Positions 6,482 to 13,055 of a DNA stretch of 22,512 nt are shown here, one piece after another. The DNA comes from UM-FILTER-42-14 sp964586055 (GTDB lineage Bacteria; Patescibacteriota; Microgenomatia; UBA1400; PJMF01). The notes beneath the pieces were generated by a model. The model did no database searches. It saw nothing but the letters and a program-made list of their open reading frames with translations, and was not told the origin of the DNA. Made by a program: the position numbers and the translations under genes. Position 1 is the first letter of the stretch; the number at the start of each line of letters is the position of its first letter. Where the stretch lies: positions 1 through 22,512 of the forward strand of contig CAZPFX010000015.1 in assembly GCA_964586055.1 (NCBI GenBank). The letters are read 5' to 3'.

Positions 6482-8278
6482 ATGTCATCTGCTCGCTTAG
6501 TGCGAAATTTTTCAATCATAGCTCACATTGATCATGGTAAGACAACTTTAACTGATCGATTGCTCGAACAATGTGGTCAAGTTGATCATCAACACGTTCA
6601 CGACAGAGTTATGGACAGCAACCCAATTGAACAAGAGCGCGGCATTACCATTAAATTAGCTCCCGTTCGCCTGAATTATCTAGCAAAAGACTCTCAAAGA
6701 TACACCCTCAACCTAATTGACACACCTGGACACGTAGATTTTGGCTATGAGGTCAGTAGATCCTTGGCTGCTTGTGAGGGAGTTTTGTTAGTTGTCGATG
6801 CTTCACAAGGTATCCAAGCGCAGACACTCTCGACATTTTACAAGGCAGTTGATCTTGGCTTGAAAGTTATCCCAGTTATAAACAAAATTGACCTTCCCTC
6901 TGCTGAAGTAGATAGAGTCTTACTTGAAGTTATGGAGCTATGTAAGGTTTCAGAGGACGAAATTCTGAGAGTCTCAGCTAAATCTGGTTTGAACATAGAA
7001 ACTGTTCTAGAGGCAGTGATTGAGAGGATCGATCCTCCTGAGGATACGATAGATAAACCACTGCGCGCTTTGTTAATTAGCTCATACTTTGACCAGCATC
7101 AGGGCGCTATCGCCTTGGTTAGAATTGTTGATGGACGACTTCGACCTGAAAAACTTCAGTTCATTCAGTCTGGGACAAGTTTTTTTCCAGCTGAAATTGG
7201 CATTTATACCCCGAAGCAAGAAAAAATCTCCGAGCTTACCTCTGGAGAAGTTGGCTATGTGGTCACGACTCTCAAGGATGTTAGGTCTCTAAAAATTGGT
7301 GATACTTTAACGGTTGCTTCACGACCTGCCACCGAGACCCTACCTGGTTATAAAGAGCCTCAGCCCTTGGTTTTTTTCGAACTTTATCCGATTGATGCCG
7401 CTGATTACAGTGCTTTGTTAGACGGCTTAGAAAAGCTCGCCTTACGCGACGCAGCCATACAATATTCCAACACGCACTCTTCAGCCCTGGGAAGCGGCAC
7501 GAGAGTTGGCTGTCTTGGTTTGCTTCACGCTGAGATTGTGGTTGAGCGCTTAAAGCTTGAGGCTGGCCTTGATTTATTAGTTACTCGGCCCACAGTGCCC
7601 CATACAATTACCTTGACTGATGGCTCTGAGAAAGTGGTGCGGACGGCGCAGGAGTTTCCCGATCCAAGTTCTATCGCCAGCGTTACTGAGCCAATGGTTG
7701 CTGCGACTCTCATTACCCCTGTTAAATACATGAGCAAAATTCTTGATTTAGTCCGCGAGAGACGAGGCCGATATGATTCTAGCGATCACCTTGGAGATCG
7801 GGTAGTTTTGCATTGCACCATGCCTCTTAGTGAACTTATTACCGATTTGCATGATGTGATCAAATCAGTCAGTTCTGGATATTGTTCCCTAGAGTATGAG
7901 GTGAGCGGTCATCAGGAAGTAGACGCGGTTTTGGTAAGCATTCTTCTTAATGGTGAAGAAGTGCCGCCGTTGGGATTTATTTCTGTGCGGGATTACGCAG
8001 CTAGTCGTGGTCGTAAGCTCGTCGCCCAGCTGAAAGACTTGATTCCAAGACAGTTATTTTCTGTCCCAGTTCAGGCGACAATTGGTGGCAATGTTATTGC
8101 TCGTGAGACGATTTCTGCTTTGCGAAAAGATGTTACGGCTAAGCTCTATGGCGGAGATGTTACTCGTCGAAAAAAGCTTTTGGCAAAACAGGCAAAAGGC
8201 AAGAAAAGAATGAAAGCTTTTGGCTCTGTCCACCTTGACCAAGATGTATATTTGCAGCTACTTCGTAAGCCACTTTAA
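6482..8278 (+). CDS. lepA: Elongation factor 4 (LepA), ribosome back-translocase GTPase
   Basis: A 598-residue translational GTPase of normal EF4 length. The G domain motifs are intact: G1 AHIDHGKT (14-21), switch ERGITI, G3 DTPGHVDF (80-87, with the catalytic-type His84), G4 NKID (134-137) and G5 SAKSG. The EF4-specific C-terminal domain is recognised by KLYGGDVTRRKKLLAKQAKG followed by KKRMKAFGSV, which closely follows the LepA consensus and distinguishes it from EF-G and TypA. EF4 is thought to act on stalled or mistranslocated ribosomes and in initiation or assembly under stress. It lies 26 nt after rpsT with no recognisable Shine-Dalgarno. Pairing with rpsT on the same strand is a common arrangement. 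Confidence 0.96.
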   Translation: MSSARLVRNFSIIAHIDHGKTTLTDRLLEQCGQVDHQHVHDRVMDSNPIEQERGITIKLAPVRLNYLAKDSQRYTLNLIDTPGHVDFGYEVSRSLAACEGVLLVVDASQGIQAQTLSTFYKAVDLGLKVIPVINKIDLPSAEVDRVLLEVMELCKVSEDEILRVSAKSGLNIETVLEAVIERIDPPEDTIDKPLRALLISSYFDQHQGAIALVRIVDGRLRPEKLQFIQSGTSFFPAEIGIYTPKQEKISELTSGEVGYVVTTLKDVRSLKIGDTLTVASRPATETLPGYKEPQPLVFFELYPIDAADYSALLDGLEKLALRDAAIQYSNTHSSALGSGTRVGCLGLLHAEIVVERLKLEAGLDLLVTRPTVPHTITLTDGSEKVVRTAQEFPDPSSIASVTEPMVAATLITPVKYMSKILDLVRERRGRYDSSDHLGDRVVLHCTMPLSELITDLHDVIKSVSSGYCSLEYEVSGHQEVDAVLVSILLNGEEVPPLGFISVRDYAASRGRKLVAQLKDLIPRQLFSVPVQATIGGNVIARETISALRKDVTAKLYGGDVTRRKKLLAKQAKGKKRMKAFGSVHLDQDVYLQLLRKPL

Positions 8279-8304
8279 CAAAGCCAACCTACCCCTGCTA
8301 TAAT
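8275..8304 (+). promoter_or_regulatory. Extended -10 promoter, predicted leaderless start of PH-domain gene
   Basis: TTAACA (8275-8280) is followed after 18 nt by TATAAT (8299-8304), with TGC directly before the -10 (8296-8298). The ATG of the next gene begins 7 nt after the -10, which is where transcription should start. The mRNA is therefore predicted to be leaderless. The -35 overlaps the lepA stop codon. Confidence 0.75.
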
Positions 8305-8311
8305 AATCCCG

Positions 8312-9082
8312 ATGCCAGAAGTTTTTAACAGCTCTGATTCCCAAAGCGAGAAGTCGTCTACTTTAGAAGCAACAGAAGAACTTCTGCACGGCGTTCGTAA
8401 AAAACGCGTTCACAGGAGAAATGAACACGTGTTTGCCAGTCTCACTCCCGAACAATTAGAAAATAGGAAAAATAAGCGTTGCGTTCATGATTATTCAGAA
8501 GTGATGAAGAACGAATCAGTGAAAAAAAATCCTCTTAATGCCTTTTGGACATTTCCTGAAAAAGTAGCTTTCATGAGTCAGTCTCAGGGTGAAGAAATAA
8601 TTCTTGTTTTAAGGAAGCACCCAATTACCCAAATAAAATGGATAGCAACGGCAATTCTGTTATGTTTTTTGCCAATGTTAATCATAAGCTTGGGCGTGTT
8701 TGACACCTTGCCCCTAAGATATCAGCTGGCTATAAATATTAGTTGGTATCTCTTGATAACTGGTTTTGTGGTCGAATCATCTCTGTCTTGGTTCTTCAAT
8801 GTTTATATCATTACAGACGAGCGAATTGTCGACGTTGATTTTCTGTCTTTAATCTATAGAAATATTTCTACAGCTAAAATTGATAACATCGAAGATGTGA
8901 CGGCAAGAACTGGTGGGGTGATTAGATCAATCTTTAATTTTGGTACAGTTCAAGTTCAGACAGCAGCGGAAAGAAATGAGTTTGAGTTTGATGATGTGCC
9001 CCAGCCCAATAAGGTTTCCAAGCTATTAAATGAGTTAATTTTGGAAGAAGAGAGAGAAAAAATTGAAGGAAGGGTCCAGTAG
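8312..9082 (+). CDS. Membrane protein with bacterial PH-like (bPH2/YdbS-type) domain
   Basis: A 256-residue protein. A basic, hydrophilic N-terminal region of about 90 residues precedes a segment with GEEIILVLRKHPITQIKW, two or three hydrophobic helices (about 109-155) and then a PH-like beta domain with the typical pattern VYIITDERIVDVDFLSLIYRNISTAKIDNIEDV (about 165-200) and GTVQVQTA. Members of this family (YdbS/YdbT, DUF304) are membrane-associated and mostly of unknown function. The long hydrophilic N-terminal extension is unusual for the family. The promoter 7 nt upstream of the ATG supports this start. A small two-helix membrane protein follows immediately and is co-transcribed. Confidence 0.8.
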   Translation: MPEVFNSSDSQSEKSSTLEATEELLHGVRKKRVHRRNEHVFASLTPEQLENRKNKRCVHDYSEVMKNESVKKNPLNAFWTFPEKVAFMSQSQGEEIILVLRKHPITQIKWIATAILLCFLPMLIISLGVFDTLPLRYQLAINISWYLLITGFVVESSLSWFFNVYIITDERIVDVDFLSLIYRNISTAKIDNIEDVTARTGGVIRSIFNFGTVQVQTAAERNEFEFDDVPQPNKVSKLLNELILEEEREKIEGRVQ

Positions 9083-9307
9083 ATGATTGGCAATATCCTA
9101 CAAGATCCAACTTTTTTGGCTGTTCTCAAATTCCTTTTGATAATAGCCGCGGGACTTTATAGTATTTTTGCCGTGGTGGTGGTAAGACAAATCGCAGTTA
9201 TGAAAGACACCTTACTTACCAGCTTTTCACCAGTGCTTCTGACTCTAGGCTTTCTCCACCTTGGATTAGCAATATCAGTATTGCTGTTTTTTCTTGTCAG
9301 CTTGTGA
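9083..9307 (+). CDS. Small two-helix membrane protein
   Basis: A 74-residue protein with two hydrophobic helices (about 10-33 and 48-73) joined by a short loop carrying Arg and Lys. No family is assigned with confidence. Its ATG directly abuts the stop codon of the PH-domain gene, and a purine-rich Shine-Dalgarno (GAAGGAAGGG) lies within the end of that gene, so the two are translated from one mRNA. Gene order suggests it works with the PH-domain membrane protein, possibly as a subunit; this is inference. Confidence 0.75.
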   Translation: MIGNILQDPTFLAVLKFLLIIAAGLYSIFAVVVVRQIAVMKDTLLTSFSPVLLTLGFLHLGLAISVLLFFLVSL

Positions 9308-9347
9308 TTAGAGATCGAGTTGTCTCACCCGCAGTTTACCCAAATGC

Positions 9348-9364
9348 TCGTGATACAATCACGA
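9348..9364 (+). promoter_or_regulatory. Extended -10 promoter inside inverted repeat TCGTGAT-ACA-ATCACGA
   Basis: A -10 box TACAAT (9354-9359) with a TGA extension (9351-9353) stands 6 nt before the ATG at 9366, predicting a leaderless mRNA. The hexamer is centred in a perfect 7-bp inverted repeat with a 3-nt loop. The repeat could be an operator that blocks the promoter, or a symmetric bidirectional -10. No convincing -35 is present. Confidence 0.65.
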
Positions 9365-9365
9365 T

Positions 9366-11309
9366 ATGAGATCAATTGCGGTTACTCCAGTAGTTGGCTT
9401 GCCGACATTTACAGATTGGTCTCAAGTTGTCGAGATTAAAACTCCCACCGGGGTTTGTATTTTTTCTTTTTCACTTATTGGTCAGTCCGCGAGTGTATTT
9501 GGTAGAGAGTTAGTTAGTGATCTTGAAGAAGAGTCACCTAAGGATGCTCAAGGCTTGTATGACTTAGTCCTTGATCTGATCGAGAGAACTAGAAGTAAAA
9601 ACTGTAGTCTTTCTATTGCGGCGGCTCTGGTCAGGGATAATTTTATAGATTTGGCGGCTAATGATGGATTAGTACTTTTAAAGCGTGACGCCAAAATTGG
9701 CACTCTTATTTCACAGTCTGAAGATACTAAGGTTTTAACAGGTTCTTTTGAGCCTGGAGATGTACTGGTTTTAGCTACTCACGAGGCTAGGCAATTTATT
9801 CCAGAGCTAGTCCAACAATTTGAGCGCGGTCTAACTACAGAAGCAGTTGTTTCGGCTATTTTGCCAGCGCTTAGAAGCGATGAAGATCTTGCCAGCGCCA
9901 GCTTGGCATTTGTAGTGGCTTTAGAAGCTGAAGAAAAACAAGAAGCTGAGGTCTCTATCCCAGAAAAGGGAGTCTTTGTCAGGCTGCCAGAAGTTGAATT
10001 TAAAGATGATATAGATTTAGTAGAAACGCTCGAGCCACCGGAGAATACTGGCCAGATTGAGTCTGCCACAAAAACTAGAAAAATCTTTCCAAAGAAAATC
10101 ATTATTTCAACATCTAAATTGATTGCGAAATCTTTGCTCTCAGTGGTTAAACGTGCCAGAGAGTTTTTGCCCTCATCTGCAGTTTATATAAGAACCGCAA
10201 GGCAGTCCGCCTGGAGAAGAAAAATTATTCTCGTGGCAGCGGTGCTGGGTTTGTTGACAGTTGTGATTCTTGGCACTAGGTGGTGGTACATGGCTCAGGT
10301 TAGCAAGGCTAACGAGTTAATGGCGCCTTTAAAAGCTGAGCTTGCTTCTGCCCAGGGGCAGCTTGACAATGATCCAATAACTGCAAGACAGCGTGTTGAG
10401 GCAGTTGTCGCAGAGTTTCGATCTTTAGCGGCTGTGAATGAGAAGAAACCAATCGTCGGACCAAAAATCGCTGCTGCCTTAGCTGACGCAGAACAGATAT
10501 CAGTTGAAGTCTCTGGAACCAAAGAGGTTACAGAGCTATCAGTTTTTTATGATTTAAGACTGGCTCAGTCAGATTTTATCGCAGCAGAATCTCATATTGA
10601 TGGTAAGCAAGGTGTCTTTGTTGACACTGAAAAAAAACAAGCAATTGTTTTAAATCTAGAAACTAAACAGGTGAGTCAGCTTTCACTTTCAAACACACCT
10701 GACATTAAGGCTACAACGGTTTTTAATAATAATTTGCTGATATTAGCTGGCGGTTTGTACGAGATTCCCTTTTCTGCGGACTCAGAATCTGTTGAGCTAA
10801 AACCAGAGGGAGACTCTAGTCGAAATGGTACGTTTCTTACTAGCTTTGGTTCATATGCCTACATTCTTAATCCAGAAAAAAGAAATTTTTATCGTTACTT
10901 AATTAACGGAAGTTCTGTCTCAGATCCAGTCGGATGGTTGGTAGATCCCCTTGATGTTTCTTACGATAGCATCACTTCTATCGCCATTGATGGCGATGTT
11001 TGGTTTACAACGAAAGAGGGCGAGTTAAAAAAGTATTCTAGCGGTAGGAAAGCTGCCTTTGAAACCAAGGGTCTTCCAACTCCTTTTTCGACACCGATCT
11101 ATATTTTCACTAGCGAAAATTTGGATAATTTATTCATTCTTGAGCCAGCCAAAAATCGTGTGGTTTTATTAGATAAGTCTGGCGTTTTTGTGAAAGAAAT
11201 TACCAGTACGAGTATCGCCACAGTTACAAGCATGATTGTGGATTCTGACGGGAAGACAGCTTACTTAAGCTCTGGATCGCTGGTTTACCAGATTGATCTA
11301 ACTCAATAA
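9366..11309 (+). CDS. PP2C-like / membrane helix / beta-propeller-like protein
   Basis: A 647-residue protein with three parts. Residues 1-200 look like a degenerate PP2C/SpoIIE-type phosphatase domain: SLSIAAALVRDNFIDLAANDGLVLLKRDAKIG and FEPGDVLVLATHEARQFIPE mimic the late PP2C strands (usually EPGDxLLLxSDG), but the metal-binding Asp motifs near the N-terminus and in the DG strand are not recognisable. A basic linker leads to one membrane helix (about 287-309). The external part begins with a helical segment (about 312-390), followed by repeated short beta segments (about 400-647) such as GVFVDTEKKQAIVLNLETKQVSQL and NLDNLFILEPAKNRVVLLDKSG, resembling a beta-propeller. The layout resembles a transmembrane sensor coupling an outside propeller to an inside pseudo-phosphatase. 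The start is set by the adjacent promoter. Function unknown. Confidence 0.8.
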   Translation: MRSIAVTPVVGLPTFTDWSQVVEIKTPTGVCIFSFSLIGQSASVFGRELVSDLEEESPKDAQGLYDLVLDLIERTRSKNCSLSIAAALVRDNFIDLAANDGLVLLKRDAKIGTLISQSEDTKVLTGSFEPGDVLVLATHEARQFIPELVQQFERGLTTEAVVSAILPALRSDEDLASASLAFVVALEAEEKQEAEVSIPEKGVFVRLPEVEFKDDIDLVETLEPPENTGQIESATKTRKIFPKKIIISTSKLIAKSLLSVVKRAREFLPSSAVYIRTARQSAWRRKIILVAAVLGLLTVVILGTRWWYMAQVSKANELMAPLKAELASAQGQLDNDPITARQRVEAVVAEFRSLAAVNEKKPIVGPKIAAALADAEQISVEVSGTKEVTELSVFYDLRLAQSDFIAAESHIDGKQGVFVDTEKKQAIVLNLETKQVSQLSLSNTPDIKATTVFNNNLLILAGGLYEIPFSADSESVELKPEGDSSRNGTFLTSFGSYAYILNPEKRNFYRYLINGSSVSDPVGWLVDPLDVSYDSITSIAIDGDVWFTTKEGELKKYSSGRKAAFETKGLPTPFSTPIYIFTSENLDNLFILEPAKNRVVLLDKSGVFVKEITSTSIATVTSMIVDSDGKTAYLSSGSLVYQIDLTQ

Positions 11310-11320
11310 CTCCTTGCTCT

Positions 11321-11335
11321 GAGGTATACTACCTC
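11321..11335 (+). promoter_or_regulatory. smpB promoter: -10 inside inverted repeat GAGGTA-TAC-TACCTC
   Basis: A -10 box TATACT (11325-11330) lies 9 nt before the smpB ATG. It is embedded in a perfect 6-bp inverted repeat with a 3-nt loop. No Shine-Dalgarno is present, so the transcript would have a leader of about 0-3 nt. A -35 is not obvious. Confidence 0.6.
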
Positions 11336-11339
11336 TAGT

Positions 11340-11774
11340 ATGTTACTAATTCAAAATCGTCGAGCCCGCTTTGAGTATGAACTTGGAGACTCTTATGTCG
11401 CTGGCGTGGTTCTCGAGGGACATGAAGTCAAAAGTCTTCGCCTCAAACATGGCAGCTTAGTTGGTAGCTTCGTTAGAGTTACCGATGGTGAGGCTTTTTT
11501 GATAAACGCCCAAATTTCTCCCTACTCATTTGCAAATAATCCAGATCATGATCCAAGAAGAACTCGCAAGCTCTTACTGTCAAAACAAGAAATTAGAGAT
11601 ATTGCTCAGAGCGTCCTGATTAAGAATCAAACTCTAGTGCCACTTGCATTTCTTCTCGAGCACAACAAGATCAAGCTTAAATTTGCCCTTGCCGTCGGCC
11701 GCAAAAAAGGTGATAAGCGTAAGTACTTACGAGAGCGCGCTGAGAAACGCGATAGAGAAGCCGAGATTTCTTGA
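11340..11774 (+). CDS. smpB: SsrA-binding protein SmpB
   Basis: A 144-residue protein, the usual length for SmpB, which binds tmRNA and brings it to stalled ribosomes for trans-translation. Family motifs are clear: an N-terminal NRRARFEYEL (usually N.KA...Y.I), VLEGHEVKSLRLKHGSLVGSFVRV (usually G..L.GTEVKS.R.G...L.D.Y..), the pair DHDPRRTRKLLLSKQEI (usually H.P.R.RKLLL...EI), and the basic C-terminal tail GDKRKYLRERAEKRDRE, which inserts into the ribosomal decoding centre. It ends in TGA, evidence that UGA is a stop here. The tmRNA gene is not in this window. The start is fixed by the promoter 9 nt upstream. Confidence 0.96.
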   Translation: MLLIQNRRARFEYELGDSYVAGVVLEGHEVKSLRLKHGSLVGSFVRVTDGEAFLINAQISPYSFANNPDHDPRRTRKLLLSKQEIRDIAQSVLIKNQTLVPLAFLLEHNKIKLKFALAVGRKKGDKRKYLRERAEKRDREAEIS

Positions 11775-11784
11775 TAGCTTTCTC

Positions 11785-11813
11785 TTGCGCTGAGAGTAGA
11801 TACTCTCTACAAT
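11785..11813 (+). promoter_or_regulatory. Promoter of LiaF-like gene with palindromic spacer
   Basis: TTGCGC (11785-11790), a 17-nt spacer, then TACAAT (11808-11813). Sixteen of the 17 spacer bases form an inverted repeat GAGAGTA-GA-TACTCTC (11792-11807), an arrangement typical of repressor or MerR-type operators between -35 and -10. Predicted transcription start about 11820. Confidence 0.65.
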
Positions 11814-11834
11814 GGGTTTAGCAGAAATAGAGAA

Positions 11835-11840
11835 AAGGAG
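11835..11840 (+). promoter_or_regulatory. Strong Shine-Dalgarno AAGGAG
   Basis: AAGGAG lies 5 nt before the ATG at 11846. It is among the best Shine-Dalgarno sequences in the window and shows the organism uses canonical initiation alongside the apparently leaderless starts. It also fixes this reading frame over two overlapping alternatives. Confidence 0.8.
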
Positions 11841-11845
11841 ATCGT

Positions 11846-12094
11846 ATGCCCAAACGAATTTTTTGGCCAGCAGTAGCAGTAACCATGGGACTAATTTTCT
11901 TAGCCTCAAACCTTGGTATGCTGCCCCAGTCACTTTGGAATCTTTGGCCACTTATTTTGATCATTGTTGGTCTAGGAGGACTTTTGACCTCTGACACTGA
12001 TGAATGGTACACCGTCCCAAAGAAAGCAGCTAAAAAAACTGCTCGAAAAACGAAAAGCGCTCCTAAGAAAAGAAAAGCCTCTAAGAAAAAGTAA
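11846..12094 (+). CDS. Small LiaF/LiaI-like membrane protein with lysine-rich tail
   Basis: An 82-residue protein. Two hydrophobic helices (about 6-22 and 28-46) with LGMLPQSLWNLWPLILIIVGLGGLL match the LiaI/LiaF-like transmembrane region (DUF5668 type), in which the NLWPLILIxxGL pattern is characteristic. In LiaF proteins this region accompanies a sensor domain that controls envelope-stress signalling; here that domain is absent and replaced by a very basic Lys/Ala/Arg-rich tail (about 56-82), which could bind nucleic acid or membrane phosphate groups. It has its own promoter with an operator-like palindrome, suggesting regulated expression. It lies 42 nt upstream of cmk. Confidence 0.8.
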   Translation: MPKRIFWPAVAVTMGLIFLASNLGMLPQSLWNLWPLILIIVGLGGLLTSDTDEWYTVPKKAAKKTARKTKSAPKKRKASKKK

Positions 12095-12114
12095 CATCCA
12101 CAATCCTGTCCCTG

Positions 12115-12123
12115 TGGTAGAAG
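12115..12123 (+). promoter_or_regulatory. Possible extended -10 ahead of cmk
   Basis: TGG-TAGAAG resembles the other extended -10 elements in the window and ends 13 nt before the cmk ATG. A GGA motif (12128-12130) precedes the start by 6 nt. CCACA (12098-12102) and TGTGG (12113-12117) could form a 5-bp stem just upstream. The last hexamer base is off consensus, so this is weak. Confidence 0.3.
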
Positions 12124-12136
12124 CTGCGGAAACAGT

Positions 12137-12847
12137 ATGCCTTTTAGTAATTCCTTTCAAATAGCTATAGATGGTCCTGTGGCCGCTGGTAAGGGAACAG
12201 TCTCTCGGCTAGTGGCTGACAGACTTGGTTTCTTGTACGTTGATACAGGAGCTATGTATCGCGTTGCGGCAATGCTTGCATTGGAAAAAAATTGTTCTCT
12301 TGATGATGGTCCAGCTATAGCTAAGATTATTTCAGAAGCAAAAATCGAGATGAACAATCCCAAAGAAGGAGAGAAAGACGGTCGTTTGACAACTGTGGTT
12401 GTGAATGACAAAGATGTCTCGTGGGAGATCAGAACAGAGGCTGTTAGTAAAGGCGCATCGACGATTGCTGTTCACCCAGAAGTGCGTTCTGTATTAGTGC
12501 AGAAACAACAAAAAATCGCCTCAACACAGAACGTGGTTATGGAGGGCAGAGACGTGACCTACAGAGTTCTTCCGGAGGCTCAGCTTAAGATTTTTCTGAC
12601 TGGAGATACCACCGTGAGAGCCAAAAGACGACATCTTCAGCTTCAAACTAGGGGTCAGGACACCTCATTTTCAGAGGTTTATCAGGCCATCGTTGATCGC
12701 GATACCCATGACACTGAAAGAGCTACGGATCCTCTAAAAAAAATCCCTGAGGCTTGGGAGATAAATACAACAGATTTGAGCATTGAGCAGGTAGTAGATT
12801 TAATCGTAAATAAAGTGGCAGCAATGCAGCATCAGGATGCCAGATAA
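12137..12847 (+). CDS. cmk: Cytidylate kinase
   Basis: A 236-residue NMP kinase that converts CMP or dCMP to the diphosphate with ATP. The P-loop is IDGPVAAGKGTVSRL (11-25, Lys19). The CMP-binding motifs follow the bacterial Cmk pattern: VDTGAMYR (35-42), EGRDVTYRVLPEAQLKIFLTGD (usually GRDIGTVVLP.A..KIFLTA), the LID-type RAKRRHLQLQTRG, and DRDTHDTERATDPLKKIPEA (usually R D..D..R..SPL..A.DA). The substitution of TY for GT in GRDIGT is a minor variation. The length is near the usual 220-230. Its end overlaps the next small gene by 11 nt. Confidence 0.95.
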   Translation: MPFSNSFQIAIDGPVAAGKGTVSRLVADRLGFLYVDTGAMYRVAAMLALEKNCSLDDGPAIAKIISEAKIEMNNPKEGEKDGRLTTVVVNDKDVSWEIRTEAVSKGASTIAVHPEVRSVLVQKQQKIASTQNVVMEGRDVTYRVLPEAQLKIFLTGDTTVRAKRRHLQLQTRGQDTSFSEVYQAIVDRDTHDTERATDPLKKIPEAWEINTTDLSIEQVVDLIVNKVAAMQHQDAR

Positions 12848-13055
12848 ACCAGCGAAGCTTTCAGCTTCTATTCAAGAACTAACAGAACAAATTGAGACTC
12901 GACGACAAAAACAACTAATCGTTCGGGAAACTAGACAGAAGCAGGAATCAAAGAAAAAGAAGAGGGCGAGATTTGAGCGCTTAGCGGCGCCAATAATAAT
13001 GGTTCTTTCGATAATTATTTCTGCCTTAGTACTGCTTTTTGGTCAGTATCTTTAA
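12837..13055 (+). CDS. Small tail-anchored membrane protein
   Basis: A 72-residue protein with a strongly charged, helix-prone N-terminal part (about 8-48, probably coiled coil) and one C-terminal membrane helix (about 50-70), so it should sit in the membrane with its N-terminus in the cytoplasm. No family is recognised. The start overlaps the cmk end by 11 nt, and its TAA stop (13053-13055) overlaps the stop of the convergent penicillin-binding protein gene. It is co-transcribed with cmk. Confidence 0.7.
   Translation: MPDKPAKLSASIQELTEQIETRRQKQLIVRETRQKQESKKKKRARFERLAAPIIMVLSIIISALVLLFGQYL

Noticed and set aside
11772..11774. Possible UGA recoding to glycine, as in some CPR groups
   Set aside because: UGA ends smpB, the 9083 gene and the HEPN-like gene at positions that fit family lengths or gene spacing; no in-frame UGA is needed inside any gene.
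11812..12012. Overlapping frames on both strands of the LiaF-like gene
   Set aside because: The frame starting at 11846 alone has a strong Shine-Dalgarno and recognisable LiaF-like helices; the others lack support.
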